From: Peptococcus niger
GTDB taxonomy: Bacteria > Bacillota > Peptococcia > Peptococcales > Peptococcaceae
Length of the DNA: 64,000 nt
NCBI RefSeq assembly: GCF_900101835.1
Contig: NZ_FNAF01000002.1
Location: forward strand, 183,188 to 247,187
Direction of reading: 5' to 3'
In this document: positions 40,627 through 50,280 of the stretch, in pieces
Layout of the letters: each line of letters begins with the position of its first letter
Numbering within the stretch: position 1 is the first letter of the stretch
The notes under the pieces: generated by a model
What the model saw: the letters and a program-made list of their open reading frames with translations, nothing else
What the model was told of the DNA's origin: nothing
Database searches by the model: none
Program-made: the position numbers and the translations under genes

Positions 40627-41894
40627 ACCCTTCTGTAGAACGGGCCCTGCTCATTTTTTTGCTGGACGACAGCAGGACCCAAGAGGCCGAAAAACGGCGG
40701 CAAAGAGAATTATACGAGCTGGCCGACAGTGCCGGCCTCCTTGTTGTTGACGACATCAGCCAGCGGTTGCGTGGAGGCCGCAAACAATTGGGGAAGGGCA
40801 AGGCAGCCGAAGCGGCCCGGTTGATTGCTGCTTCGGACATTGATGTGGCGGTTTTCGATTGCGACCTCAGTCCGTCACAAACCAAGGCCATGGAAAGGGC
40901 CCTTGAGGTAAAAGTCATTGACCGGGCCACGCTGATCTTGGATATTTTTGCCCAGCGGGCCCGCACCCGTGAAGGACGCTTGCAGGTTGAAGCGGCCCAA
41001 CTGGCCCGGTTGTTGCCCCGTTTAAGCGGGCAGGGAACCAGTCTCTCTCGGTTAGGTGGCGGGATTGGTACCCGTGGGCCGGGGGAGACCCAGCTGGAGA
41101 CCGACCGTCGGCACATTCGCCGGCGCCTGTCGCAAGTGCAGCGGGACCTGGACAAGGTCATTGGCGAACGGCGGGTGCAACGCGCGGCCCGGGAAGCCCT
41201 GCCCCATCCCTTTGTGGTCATTATCGGCTACACCAATGCCGGCAAGAGCACTTTTTTAAATGCCCTCACCGGTAGCGATATTTATGTGGCAGACCGGCTC
41301 TTTGCCACCCTGGACCCGACCACCCGCCGCGTTCAATCGCCACTTGGCGAACTTTACTTTATGGCGGATACGGTTGGTTTTATGGAAGACCTGCCCCCGG
41401 AATTAACCGTGGCATTTAAGGCGACGCTTGAAATCGTAAAAGAAGCAGACGTGCTCATTCACCTGTTCAATGTGGCGGATGAGGGTTACGAAATGCGGAT
41501 CCGTGCGGTGGACGCTTTTATGCGGGACTTGGGCGTTGAGGGCATTCCAATGCTTTATGTGGCCAACCAGATTGACCGGTTGGCTGAGCCGCCTTTCTTA
41601 GGTGGCCTCTTCACCGCTGAATCGGTGGTCATGCTGTCCGCTAAAAATCGGACGGGCTTTGAGGCCTTTTGGCAGGCCTTGAGGCCCTTGGCGGAAAAAC
41701 GCATTTTTGCCCATCGCATCAGCTTGCCGCATACGGCAGAAGGGGCTCGGCTTTTGGCCGTGGCCTACGAAGCCGGAGACGTAACGAATTTACAGGCGTC
41801 TGAAAGAGGAACACAGCTGATGCTGCGCGGCGATGCCTTGCGGTTGGCGCCGGCCTTCACCCCTTATATAGATGATCAAGACTGTCCCCGCTAG
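40623..41894 (+). CDS. hflX: GTPase HflX
   Basis: Ribosome-associated GTPase that splits stalled or stressed 70S ribosomes. 423 residues: N-terminal HflX domain with LIAASDIDVAVFDCDLSPSQT, the hallmark GIGTRGPGETQLETDRR (about residue 140), then the G domain with G1 IGYTNAGKST, G3 ADTVGF and G4 ANQIDR (variant of NKxD). The GTG start overlaps pyrE. The neighbour downstream is a YnbB-type lyase, as in Bacillus subtilis, where the pair is ynbA-ynbB. Confidence 0.94.
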   Translation: MNPSVERALLIFLLDDSRTQEAEKRRQRELYELADSAGLLVVDDISQRLRGGRKQLGKGKAAEAARLIAASDIDVAVFDCDLSPSQTKAMERALEVKVIDRATLILDIFAQRARTREGRLQVEAAQLARLLPRLSGQGTSLSRLGGGIGTRGPGETQLETDRRHIRRRLSQVQRDLDKVIGERRVQRAAREALPHPFVVIIGYTNAGKSTFLNALTGSDIYVADRLFATLDPTTRRVQSPLGELYFMADTVGFMEDLPPELTVAFKATLEIVKEADVLIHLFNVADEGYEMRIRAVDAFMRDLGVEGIPMLYVANQIDRLAEPPFLGGLFTAESVVMLSAKNRTGFEAFWQALRPLAEKRIFAHRISLPHTAEGARLLAVAYEAGDVTNLQASERGTQLMLRGDALRLAPAFTPYIDDQDCPR

Positions 41895-41923
41895 GGGAAT
41901 GGAGAAAGGATATTGCCCGAAAG

Positions 41924-43198
41924 ATGAATGTATTTCACAAACAATTGGCAGAACAATGTGGTCTGGATGCGCGGGCGCTGGCTGAAATCAGTGCAGTGGA
42001 AAGCCAGTATGCAGCGGCCTACAAGCAGGCAGAAGATGTGACGAATGCGGCACAATTGCGGATTTTAGCTGCCTTTCAGGAAGAGCAGGTGGGGGACTTT
42101 CACCTGCACGGTTCTACCGGCTATGGCTATGGCGATATTGGCCGCGACAAGCTGGAAGAGGTCTGGGCCCGGGTCTTTGAAGCGGAAAGTGCTCTGGTGC
42201 GGTCCAACATTGTCAGCGGGACCCATGCCATTGCGACGGTCCTCTTTGCCCTACTGGCCCCCGGCGATGAACTGATTTCAGCGAGCGGGATGCCCTATGA
42301 TACCCTCCAGACCATTATCGGAGAAACGGGCAATGATCCGGCCTCTCTTAAGGCCATGGGGGTCCGGCATACGGTGGTGCCGCTTACGCCGGAAGGCGAT
42401 ATTGACGATGCTGCCGTATTGGCGGCCATTGGGCCAAAGACCAAGTTGGTATCCCTGCAACGCTCCCGCGGCTACTTGTGGCGTCCCAGCCTGACCATTG
42501 CCCAAATTCGCCGCATCGCAACATTGATTCATGAGCGTTTCGCTGATATTATTGTATTTGTAGACAATTGTTACGGTGAATTTGTGGAAGACGAAGAGCC
42601 GCTGACCGCCGGTGCTGACATCATAGCCGGTTCTTTAATTAAAAATCCGGGTGGGGCCCTGGCCCCTCGCGGGGGGTACATTGCCGGCCGTAAAGACCTG
42701 ATTCGCCGTGCGGCGACCCGCTTAACGGCCCCGGGGATTGCTTTTGAAGTCGGCAGTGCCCTGGACTTTAATCGGCCGGCCTTTCAAGGCCTGTTTATGG
42801 CACCGCTCATCGTCCAGCAGGCGCTGAAAGGGGCTATTTTCGCCTCGGCAATGCTGCAAAATCGTGGCTTTGCCGTCTCGCCGACGCCGGCTGAAAAACG
42901 GACGGACATCATTCAAGCGGTTCGTTTCGAACGGGAAGCCCCCCTCCTGGCTTTTGCTGAAGGCATCCAGGCGGCCTCCCCCCTAGAAGCTTACGTTCAT
43001 CCGGAAGCGGCCTTCTTGCCCGGCTATGACGATGCGGTCATCATGGCGGGCGGGACCTTTACCCAAGGCTCTTCTATAGAATTGTCCATTGATGCGCCGA
43101 TGCGTGCCCCTTATATCGGGTATATGCAAGGTGGTTTGTCTTATGCACACGTTGTTTATGCAGTAACCCTCGCTTGCCGAAGATTGGAGGAGGTTTAA
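41924..43198 (+). CDS. PLP-dependent lyase-like protein (YnbB/aluminium resistance family)
   Basis: Fold-type I PLP protein of the family called methionine gamma-lyase-like or aluminium resistance protein, 424 residues. The likely PLP lysine is in GSLIKNPGG (about residue 238), with FVDNCYGEF supplying the cofactor Asp and LHGSTGYGYGD near the N-terminus. Activity has not been established for this branch. It follows hflX by 29 nt, an arrangement conserved in Firmicutes. The ATG is preceded by GAAAGGA at some distance. Confidence 0.88.
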   Translation: MNVFHKQLAEQCGLDARALAEISAVESQYAAAYKQAEDVTNAAQLRILAAFQEEQVGDFHLHGSTGYGYGDIGRDKLEEVWARVFEAESALVRSNIVSGTHAIATVLFALLAPGDELISASGMPYDTLQTIIGETGNDPASLKAMGVRHTVVPLTPEGDIDDAAVLAAIGPKTKLVSLQRSRGYLWRPSLTIAQIRRIATLIHERFADIIVFVDNCYGEFVEDEEPLTAGADIIAGSLIKNPGGALAPRGGYIAGRKDLIRRAATRLTAPGIAFEVGSALDFNRPAFQGLFMAPLIVQQALKGAIFASAMLQNRGFAVSPTPAEKRTDIIQAVRFEREAPLLAFAEGIQAASPLEAYVHPEAAFLPGYDDAVIMAGGTFTQGSSIELSIDAPMRAPYIGYMQGGLSYAHVVYAVTLACRRLEEV

Positions 43199-43200
43199 AC

Positions 43201-43686
43201 ATGGATGTTTATGCATGGCTGTTGATTATCGTGCTGGTGATCGGTACCGTTGGGACCTTTGTGCCCATGGTGCCCGGCATGTGGCTGATTTTTGCCGGTG
43301 TACTCGTTTACGGTATTTTTGATGCCTGGAGTGCCTATTCCCCGGTGTTTATTGTTGTGGTCGGCCTATTGGCGGTATTAACGTCTGTCCTGGACTACGG
43401 TGGTGCTATGATTGGCGCTAAAAAATTTGGGGCCTCAAATATGGCGACCATCGGTGCCCTGGTCGGATCCATTGTCGGTGGGCTCTTGCTTAATATTCCG
43501 GGGACCATTTTAGGGGGCATCGCCGGCGCTATTCTAGCGGAATACAAACGCCAGCGGTCGCTGCCGCACTCCTTGCGGGCGGCAGCCGGTTCCTTAATCG
43601 GGACGGCCCTGGGCTCGTCTGTTCAGTTGGTGGTGGCCATGGTCATTACGATTTATGCGATTTTCCGATTAAAAGGAGTAGCTTAA
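43201..43686 (+). CDS. DUF456 membrane protein
   Basis: A 161-residue hydrophobic protein of the DUF456 family with about four to five membrane segments. Characteristic stretches are IGTVGTFVPMVPGMWLIFAG, LDYGGAMIGAKKFGAS and GGIAGAILAEY. The function is unknown. TTGGAGG precedes the ATG at 43201, which begins 2 nt after the previous stop; the ddl start follows 2 nt after its own stop, so it lies inside the hflX-to-recA string. Confidence 0.88.
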   Translation: MDVYAWLLIIVLVIGTVGTFVPMVPGMWLIFAGVLVYGIFDAWSAYSPVFIVVVGLLAVLTSVLDYGGAMIGAKKFGASNMATIGALVGSIVGGLLLNIPGTILGGIAGAILAEYKRQRSLPHSLRAAAGSLIGTALGSSVQLVVAMVITIYAIFRLKGVA

Positions 43687-43688
43687 CA

Positions 43689-44789
43689 ATGAAGAAGCCT
43701 TTAACCGTAGGCGTCCTATTCGGCGGGCCGTCTGAAGAATACGAAGTCTCGCGAAAGTCCGCGCAAACGGTGATGCGCGGGTTACGGGAAGCCGGTTTTG
43801 AGGCAGTGGCGATTGGGATTGCTCGGCACGGCCGCTGGTACGGGCCGGTTGAAGAAGCGGACATTGCCGATTTTGATCCGGTGGAAAATGCGCCCGGGGA
43901 AGTTGGGATGATGCCGCGCCCGGGCGGAACGGTCTACCGTTTGTTCGATTTGCAACCGGTCTGCGAATTGGATGTGGTCTTTCCGATTATTCACGGCACA
44001 TACGGTGAAGATGGTCGCCTGCAAGGCTTTCTGGACATGTGCCGGCTGCCCTATGTGGGCGCCGGCGTTGGTGCTTCAGCCATCGGCATGGACAAGGTCT
44101 ATATGCGGGATATTGCCAAATGCCACGGGATTGCTCAAACCGATTATGCGGTTGTTCTGCGGAAACGGTGGCAGCGTGAACCGGAAAGCATTTTAGATGA
44201 GCTGCAGGTGAAATTTGCCCGGACGGATGTCTTTGTCAAGCCGGCCAACGGTGGCTCGTCCATCGGCATCAACCGGGCCTGCAATCGAGAAGAATTGGCC
44301 CTTGCCCTTGATGAAGCCGCTCGCTACGATCGGAAAATTATGGTTGAGCGCGCCATTGACAAGCGGGAAATTGAGCTGGCCATTCTAGGCAATGAAAACC
44401 CGGTGGCCTCTCTGCCCGGTGAAATCCTGGCTGACCAGGCCTTTTACGATTACCACAGCAAGTATGAAAGTCATGCCAGTCGGACCGTTTGCCCTGCCGA
44501 CCTGGATGACATGACAAGGGAGGCGGTCCGGCAAACCGGCTTGCGGATTTACCGTGCCTTGGACATGTGCGGCATGTGCCGGGTGGATTTTTTCATTGAA
44601 AAAGAAAGTGGCCGCCTGCTTTTTAACGAGGTGAACACCCTCCCCGGTTTTACCGATATCAGCATGTACGCCCAAATGTGGGCCGCCAGTGGCAAAGACC
44701 TGCCAACCCTTTGTCGGGAACTGGTTGACTTGGCCCTTGCCCAGCGGGCAGAGATGGATGCGAACGTCATTACCCGAGGAGGGAAATAA
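43689..44789 (+). CDS. ddl: D-alanine--D-alanine ligase
   Basis: ATP-grasp enzyme that joins two D-alanines for peptidoglycan precursors. 366 residues. Motifs: [13 protein letters not shown] at the N-terminus, [26 protein letters not shown], and [11 protein letters not shown] with metal ligands. In [11 protein letters not shown] a tyrosine occupies the site where D-Ala-D-Lac ligases have phenylalanine, so a normal D-Ala-D-Ala product is expected. It overlaps recA by one base (TAATG). Its D-Ala source, alr, is at the start of this window. Confidence 0.94.
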   Translation: MKKPLTVGVLFGGPSEEYEVSRKSAQTVMRGLREAGFEAVAIGIARHGRWYGPVEEADIADFDPVENAPGEVGMMPRPGGTVYRLFDLQPVCELDVVFPIIHGTYGEDGRLQGFLDMCRLPYVGAGVGASAIGMDKVYMRDIAKCHGIAQTDYAVVLRKRWQREPESILDELQVKFARTDVFVKPANGGSSIGINRACNREELALALDEAARYDRKIMVERAIDKREIELAILGNENPVASLPGEILADQAFYDYHSKYESHASRTVCPADLDDMTREAVRQTGLRIYRALDMCGMCRVDFFIEKESGRLLFNEVNTLPGFTDISMYAQMWAASGKDLPTLCRELVDLALAQRAEMDANVITRGGK

Positions 44790-45955
44790 TGGCCAAAAAA
44801 GAAAGCAAAAAGTCAGGCGCAGCCAAGATGGCAGGCGATGGTCGTGAAGCGGCCTTAAAACGCGCCATGAAAGATATTGACGAGCGGTTCGGCACCGGGG
44901 CTGTCATGCGCCTGGGCGACCAGGACAAGTTGGACATTGATGCCATTTCTACCGGCGCCATGGCCTTGGACCGGGCCCTGGGTATCGGTGGGATTCCTAA
45001 AGGCCGCATTACGGAAATTTATGGTCCGGAATCCTCCGGTAAGACCACGGTGGCCTTGCACATCATCGCCGAATGTCAAAAGCAAGGGGGAACAGCCGCT
45101 TTTATTGATGCAGAACACGCCTTGGACCCGATTTATGCGGAACACATCGGCGTGGACACGGCCAACCTGCTGATCTCCCAGCCGGACAACGGTGAACAAG
45201 CCTTGGAAATTTGCGATGCCTTGGTACGCAGCGGCGCCGTTGACATCGTGGTGGTGGACTCAGTGGCCGCCTTGACCCCGCGCGCCGAAATTGAAGGTGA
45301 AATGGGCGATACCCACGTTGGCCTCTTGGCCCGTCTGATGAGCCAGGCCTTGCGCAAGTTGACGGCAAATACGGCCCGCACCAACACCACCCTGATTTTC
45401 ATTAACCAGGTGCGGGAAAAAATTGGCGTTATCTATGGAAACCCGGAAGTGACCACCGGTGGCCGGGCACTGAAATTTTACAGCTCTGTGCGGTTGGAAG
45501 TGCGCCGGGGCATGGCCATCAAAAAAGGCGAAGAGCAAATCGGCAACAGAACTACTGTTAAGGTGGTTAAAAATAAGGTGGCCCCGCCCTTTAAAAAAGT
45601 GGAATTTGACATCATGTTCGGGGAAGGGATCTCCATTTCCGGCGGCATCCTGGATGTAGGCGCTGAAATGGGCATCATCACAAAAAGCGGGTCCTGGTAC
45701 TCTTATCAAGGCGAGCGGTTGGGCCAAGGCCGTGATAACGCCAAGGCCTTTTTGGAAGAGCATCCGGAAATCATGGAAGAAATCCGCCATTTGATTATGA
45801 CCGGCGGAGCAGACGAGAGCGGCAGTGAGCCGGAAGCCAAGCCGGCCAAGGCCTCGGATGGAAAGATCGCTGATGGTGCCGATGGTTTTGTTGATGAAAT
45901 GAATGCCCTTTTAGATGAAGATTTTTTAGACGATGAAGGCCTGGAAGATTTATGA
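44789..45955 (+). CDS. recA: Recombinase RecA
   Basis: Strand-exchange protein and co-protease for LexA-type repressors. 388 residues with an acidic C-terminal tail. Walker [10 protein letters not shown] (about residue 74), [15 protein letters not shown], Walker [13 protein letters not shown]-binding loop [14 protein letters not shown] and INQVREKIG are all present. GAGGAGGG precedes the ATG at 44789. No SOS box is seen before it, and it appears to be read from the upstream genes. The stop overlaps recX by ATGA. Confidence 0.98.
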   Translation: MAKKESKKSGAAKMAGDGREAALKRAMKDIDERFGTGAVMRLGDQDKLDIDAISTGAMALDRALGIGGIPKGRITEIYGPESSGKTTVALHIIAECQKQGGTAAFIDAEHALDPIYAEHIGVDTANLLISQPDNGEQALEICDALVRSGAVDIVVVDSVAALTPRAEIEGEMGDTHVGLLARLMSQALRKLTANTARTNTTLIFINQVREKIGVIYGNPEVTTGGRALKFYSSVRLEVRRGMAIKKGEEQIGNRTTVKVVKNKVAPPFKKVEFDIMFGEGISISGGILDVGAEMGIITKSGSWYSYQGERLGQGRDNAKAFLEEHPEIMEEIRHLIMTGGADESGSEPEAKPAKASDGKIADGADGFVDEMNALLDEDFLDDEGLEDL

Positions 45956-46386
45956 TCAACCAGTCCCATAAAGACGCGGCGCTGAAATTTTTAGCGCCGC
46001 GTCGTCGTACCGAGCAGGAAATGCGCCGCCACCTGGCGGAAAAAGACTTGGCCCAAGAGGACATCGCGGCGGTCATCGATTGGCTTTATGGCTACGGCTA
46101 CTTGGACGATGCAGCCTTTGCCGAAGCCTACATCCGGGATAAGCTCCGCTTTCATCCGTGTGGCTCCCTTCGCCTGCGGCAAGACTTGCGCCGGTACGGG
46201 GTAGCAGAAGATGTTTTACAAAGGGCGCTGGCTAAAAATTTGCCGGTGGAACTGGAAAAGCGCTTTCTCAACCACTTTTATCAGAAGGCCCGTCGGCGTG
46301 GGCGGACTCATGAACAGGCCCTGCGGTATGTGGCCGGGAAGGGTTACCCGGGGGAGCTGATTCATGAACTGAACGAATTGTTATAA
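45952..46386 (+). CDS. recX: RecA regulator RecX
   Basis: Small helical protein (144 residues) that binds RecA filaments and limits their activity. RecX three-helix repeats are seen: [43 protein letters not shown], and [20 protein letters not shown], with a shorter third unit at the C-terminus. It is coupled to recA by ATGA. The next promoter begins 5 nt after the stop. Confidence 0.92.
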   Translation: MINQSHKDAALKFLAPRRRTEQEMRRHLAEKDLAQEDIAAVIDWLYGYGYLDDAAFAEAYIRDKLRFHPCGSLRLRQDLRRYGVAEDVLQRALAKNLPVELEKRFLNHFYQKARRRGRTHEQALRYVAGKGYPGELIHELNELL

Positions 46387-46390
46387 AAAC

Positions 46391-46419
46391 TTGACAATAA
46401 GGCCCTTTCTCCGTAAAAT
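46391..46419 (+). promoter_or_regulatory. Strong promoter of the rny leader
   Basis: TTGACA (46391-46396, consensus) and TAAAAT (46414-46419) are 17 bp apart, directly after the recX stop. Confidence 0.8.
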
Positions 46420-46425
46420 TGTAAA

Positions 46426-46540
46426 GAGGCTCCGCATATGCGGTGAAGATAAACGCTTTCAAAACCCTTATGGATTGCCCGTAGGGCGGGAAGATCAATT
46501 ATTGATACCGACAAACCGAGGCAGCTCGGTTTGTTTTTTT
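46426..46540 (+). ncRNA. Leader or small RNA ending in a terminator before rny
   Basis: Between the promoter and rny lies about 115 nt of non-coding RNA with a small CCGCATATGCGG hairpin, a CCCGTAGGGCGGG segment and a final intrinsic terminator (ACAAACCGAG/CTCGGTTTGT, 46511-46534, then TTTTTTT). The terminator lies upstream of rny, so the RNA could be an attenuator or riboswitch, or an independent sRNA. I could not match it to a known class. Confidence 0.6.
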
Positions 46541-46579
46541 ATACGGAGCCCGGACCTATATCGGAGGAAGGAGGCCTTT

Positions 46580-48118
46580 ATGGATTTAACCATCATCGCT
46601 GTCGGTCTTATTGCCCTGATCATCGGTTGTGCAGTTGGCTATGTCCTGCGCAAACAGAGCAGTGAAAAAATGATCGGCTCTGCAGAAGCAGAGGCCAAGC
46701 GTGTTGTTGATGAAGCAGCCCGATCGGCAGAGACCCTGAAAAAAGAAGCGCTGGTGGAAGCGAAAGACGACGCTTACAAAATTCGCAATGAGGCGGAACA
46801 GGAAGCACGTGAACGGCGTGCCGAAGTTCAAAATACGGAAAAACGTCTGATGCAGAAGGAAGATATTCTGGACCGCAAATCGGACAGTTTGGAACAGAAG
46901 GAAGAAAAGCTTCTCGAACGGGAACAAAGTTTACTCGACAGCAAAAATGACGTTGACCGCTTGATTGAAGAACAAAAAGCGGAATTGGAACGGATTGCCG
47001 GGTTGACCAACGATGAAGCGAAAAACCAGCTGTTCCGTCAAGTTGAAGCGGAAATTGATCATGATTTGGCCGTTATGATCAAAGAAAAAGAGAATAATGC
47101 CAAAGATGAGGCCGATAAAATTGCTCGTGAAATCATTGGTGGCGCCATCCAGCGCTGTGCAGCCGATCATGTGGCAGAAACGACCGTATCGGTTGTACAA
47201 TTGCCCAATGATGAAATGAAAGGGCGGATTATCGGGCGCGAAGGCCGGAATATTCGTACCATTGAAAGCATGACCGGCGTGGACTTGATTATTGATGATA
47301 CCCCGGAAGCTGTGGTGGTGTCGGCATTTGAACCGATACGGCGTGAAGTGGCACGCATTGCTTTGGAAAAACTCATTGTAGACGGACGGATTCATCCGGC
47401 GCGCATTGAGGAGATGGTTGCCAAGGCGCAAAAAGAAGTTGATGCCAGTATTCGCGAAGCCGGTGAACAAGCGGTCTTTGATACCGGTGTTCATGGTGTT
47501 CATCCTGAATTGGTTAAATTGCTCGGCCGGCTCAAGTACCGGACCTCTTACGGGCAAAATGTCCTGAAACATTCCATAGAAGTGGCCCATTTGGCCGGCT
47601 TATTGGCGGCTGAATTGGATTGTGATGTGGCATTGGCCAAAAGAGCGGGCTTGTTGCACGATATCGGGAAAGCCATCGACCATGAAACAGAAGGTTCCCA
47701 TGTTCAGTTGGGGGCGGATGTGGCGCGCAAGTATCAGGAACCGAAAGCTGTCCTGAATGCGATTGTCAGCCACCATGGCGATGTGGACCCCAATTGTGTG
47801 GAGAGCGTTTTGGTGGCCGCGGCAGATGCCATTTCGGCAGCCCGTCCCGGCGCACGCAGGGAAACTTTGGAAAATTATTTGCGTCGCTTGACCCAATTGG
47901 AAGATATTGCGTCCGACTTTGAAGGCGTGGAGAAAACCTACGCCGTCCAGGCCGGTCGTGAAGTCCGCGTGATTGTCAAACCGGAGAAAGTTGACGATGC
48001 GCGCAGCGCGAAAATCGCTTTTGATATCGCTAAGCGCATTGAACAGGAAATGCAATATCCCGGTCAAATCAAAGTTGTTGTCATTCGTGAAACCAGAAAT
48101 GTTGATTACGCAAAATAA
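46580..48118 (+). CDS. rny: Ribonuclease Y
   Basis: Membrane-anchored endoribonuclease that starts mRNA decay. About 512 residues: one N-terminal membrane segment ([19 protein letters not shown]), a long charged coiled coil to about residue 200, a KH domain with [15 protein letters not shown], and an HD domain with LKHSIEVA and [19 protein letters not shown] precedes the ATG. A terminator-ended leader lies upstream, suggesting regulated expression. A terminator follows, and spoVS, its usual neighbour in spore formers, is absent. Confidence 0.97.
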   Translation: MDLTIIAVGLIALIIGCAVGYVLRKQSSEKMIGSAEAEAKRVVDEAARSAETLKKEALVEAKDDAYKIRNEAEQEARERRAEVQNTEKRLMQKEDILDRKSDSLEQKEEKLLEREQSLLDSKNDVDRLIEEQKAELERIAGLTNDEAKNQLFRQVEAEIDHDLAVMIKEKENNAKDEADKIAREIIGGAIQRCAADHVAETTVSVVQLPNDEMKGRIIGREGRNIRTIESMTGVDLIIDDTPEAVVVSAFEPIRREVARIALEKLIVDGRIHPARIEEMVAKAQKEVDASIREAGEQAVFDTGVHGVHPELVKLLGRLKYRTSYGQNVLKHSIEVAHLAGLLAAELDCDVALAKRAGLLHDIGKAIDHETEGSHVQLGADVARKYQEPKAVLNAIVSHHGDVDPNCVESVLVAAADAISAARPGARRETLENYLRRLTQLEDIASDFEGVEKTYAVQAGREVRVIVKPEKVDDARSAKIAFDIAKRIEQEMQYPGQIKVVVIRETRNVDYAK

Positions 48119-48122
48119 TCAG

Positions 48123-48153
48123 ATGCCCCTGTCCATGCGACAGGGGCATTTTT
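48123..48153 (+). terminator. Terminator of rny
   Basis: A perfect 11-bp stem ATGCCCCTGTC/GACAGGGGCAT with 5-nt loop, then TTTT. Confidence 0.92.
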
Positions 48154-48286
48154 ACTGGGCTTGTCTCTATCCTTGCGGTAGATACTCAGCCATGATACAA
48201 TCAAGGCAAATCGTTTTGGCCGGTCGGCAAGCTCGCCGGCCGGTTGGTCTATTGTTTTGGAGACGTGTGTTGGTTTGAGGTGGCTT

Positions 48287-49561
48287 ATGGAAGATGTAAT
48301 TGTCATTGGCGGCGGTCCTGCTGGGATGCTGGCGGCCATCGGCGCAGCTGAAAACGGTGGTCGCGTCCTGCTCTTGGAAAAAATGGAGGCCTTGGGGCGC
48401 AAATTGTTGATTACCGGAAAAGGGCGCTGTAATGTTACGACGGATTTTGACCAGGCCCAGCTGGTGGAGCATATTAACCACAACCCGCGCTTTGTTTATT
48501 CGGCCTTGGCGCGGTTCGGAACAGCTGCGGTTCGTGATTTTTTTGAGTCCCGCGGTTGTCCTTTAAAAGTGGAACGTGGCGGCCGTATATTTCCGGTCAG
48601 CGATCGTTCGCAAAGCATCCTGGATGTGCTGCAAGATGCGCTGCAAGCTGCGGGTGTTCAGGTTAAAACCGGCGCCCGGGTGCTGGCCATTAATGAACTG
48701 CCCAATGAAGCCTGGCAGGTTACAACCGAATCACAAAGCTACCGGGGGAAAGCGCTTGTTTTAGCTACGGGTGGGGCGTCTTATCCTACTACCGGGTCAA
48801 CCGGAGACGGGTATAAGTTTGCCAGAGCCCTCTCCATCCCGGTGGTGCCGCCCCGTCCGGCCTTAGTTCCGCTTACTTGTGCGCCGGGCTGGGTGCAGGC
48901 AGCCCAAGGGCTCAGCTTGCGTAATGTACGCCTGACCTTTTATGATGGCGATAAGGTCCTATATAGTGATTTTGGTGAACTGATGTGCACCCATTTCGGC
49001 TTGTCCGGGCCCTTAGTTTTGACCGCCAGCGGAAAATTGGTGGATTATTGGCAAGACCACAAGGGGGCCATTTCCGGCACCATTGACTTAAAACCGGCTT
49101 TAGGGGAAAAGCAATTGGATGACCGTCTGCTGCGGATGATTCAGGAAAATGGACATAAAAAACTGGCCAATGGCATTAAACGCTTGCTGCCGCAAAAGCT
49201 GATCCTGCCCTTTTTGGCGGAAACCGGCTTGGATGCGGAGAAGCGGTTATTGGACCTGACCCGGGAGGAGCGCCTGCATATGGTGCACCTGCTTCAGGAC
49301 ATGCCGGTGACCGTGACCGGGCCCCGCCCCTTGCGGGAGGCCATTGTTACCGCCGGCGGCATTGCCGTTTCGCAAGTGGCGCCGAAAACCATGGCGGTAC
49401 GAAGCCACAAAGGCCTGTACGTTTGTGGAGAGCTTCTGGACATTGATGCGGATACAGGCGGTTTTAACCTTCAAATGGCTTTTTCCACCGGTTATGTGGC
49501 CGGGACAGCAGCCATGGCTTATGCCGCGTTTTCTGAAAGTGAGGCGGAGGCATGCAAATAG
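48287..49561 (+). CDS. BaiN/HI0933-family flavoprotein
   Basis: FAD-binding oxidoreductase of about 424 residues in the HI0933/BaiN family. The Rossmann motif IGGGPAGMLAAIGAAENG opens the protein, GKGRCNVT is the family hallmark near residue 48, LATGGASYPTTGSTGDGY follows at about 165, and the C-terminal FAD motif is GGFNLQMAFSTGYVAG. BaiN acts on bile acids in one gut organism, but most members have unknown substrates. ATG 48287 follows GAGGTGG. It overlaps cmk by 10 nt, an arrangement common in Clostridia. Confidence 0.9.
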   Translation: MEDVIVIGGGPAGMLAAIGAAENGGRVLLLEKMEALGRKLLITGKGRCNVTTDFDQAQLVEHINHNPRFVYSALARFGTAAVRDFFESRGCPLKVERGGRIFPVSDRSQSILDVLQDALQAAGVQVKTGARVLAINELPNEAWQVTTESQSYRGKALVLATGGASYPTTGSTGDGYKFARALSIPVVPPRPALVPLTCAPGWVQAAQGLSLRNVRLTFYDGDKVLYSDFGELMCTHFGLSGPLVLTASGKLVDYWQDHKGAISGTIDLKPALGEKQLDDRLLRMIQENGHKKLANGIKRLLPQKLILPFLAETGLDAEKRLLDLTREERLHMVHLLQDMPVTVTGPRPLREAIVTAGGIAVSQVAPKTMAVRSHKGLYVCGELLDIDADTGGFNLQMAFSTGYVAGTAAMAYAAFSESEAEACK

Positions 49562-50208
49562 CCATTGATGGCCCGGCCGGTGCCGGCAAAAGCACCATTG
49601 CTAAAAAAGTGGCGCGCCTTTTAGGCTTTCTTTACATTGACAGCGGCGCCTTGTACCGGGCTGTTGCCCTGTCTGCCCTGGAAAAGCAGATAGACCCGCA
49701 GGATGAGGCGGCTTTGGCAAGGCTCTTACAAGGCTTGCACTTGGACTTAAGCGAAGACGCTAAGGGGAATCAAGTGGTGCAGGTCAACGGACGGGATGTG
49801 AGCCGGGCCATTCGGGACAATAAGGTTTCTCAAGTGGTGTCTGTCTACAGCGCTGTACCGGCGGTGCGCCAACTGGTAACGGCGCGAATTCAGGCCTTGG
49901 CCGCCAGCAGAAATGTGGTCATGGATGGTCGTGACATCGGCAGCGTGGTTTTGCCCCAGGCAGATGTCAAAGTCTTTTTGACGGCCAGTGTTGCCGAGCG
50001 GGCCCGTCGGCGCTTGCTCCAATTGCAAGCGCAGGGAGAAGCTGTTGGCCAGGAAACCCTGGAAGCGGAAATTGCTGCACGCGATCAAAAAGACCGCGAA
50101 CGTGCGGTGGCGCCGCTGGTTCAAGCGCCTGACGCCCTCTATTTAGACAGCAGCAATATGGACATTGATGAAGTTTGTCAACATATTTTAGCTTTGATAC
50201 GAAAATAA
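49552..50208 (+). CDS. cmk: Cytidylate kinase
   Basis: Phosphorylates CMP and dCMP. 218 residues. P-loop IDGPAGAGKSTIAK at the N-terminus, then IDSGALYRAVAL, VMDGRDIGSVVLPQA, and the lid region AARDQKDRERAVAPL with ALYLDSSN. Length and motifs are typical. GAGGCGGAGG upstream serves as the ribosome site; it overlaps the preceding gene. A separate promoter then starts ispH-S1. Confidence 0.96.
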   Translation: MQIAIDGPAGAGKSTIAKKVARLLGFLYIDSGALYRAVALSALEKQIDPQDEAALARLLQGLHLDLSEDAKGNQVVQVNGRDVSRAIRDNKVSQVVSVYSAVPAVRQLVTARIQALAASRNVVMDGRDIGSVVLPQADVKVFLTASVAERARRRLLQLQAQGEAVGQETLEAEIAARDQKDRERAVAPLVQAPDALYLDSSNMDIDEVCQHILALIRK

Positions 50209-50211
50209 TCG

Positions 50212-50240
50212 TTGGCAACTTAAGATTTGTTGGGTATAAT
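50212..50240 (+). promoter_or_regulatory. Promoter of the ispH-S1 gene
   Basis: TTGGCA (50212-50217) and TATAAT (50235-50240) are 17 bp apart, directly after the cmk stop. Confidence 0.75.
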
Positions 50241-50280
50241 AGAATAGTGTACTTGACGTTGGCAGATAAGGAGTCGTGGA

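Noticed and set aside
43689..44789. VanA-like D-Ala-D-Lac ligase
   Set aside because: The residue that decides depsipeptide activity is tyrosine (in YHSKYES), not phenylalanine, and no vanH/vanX genes are nearby.
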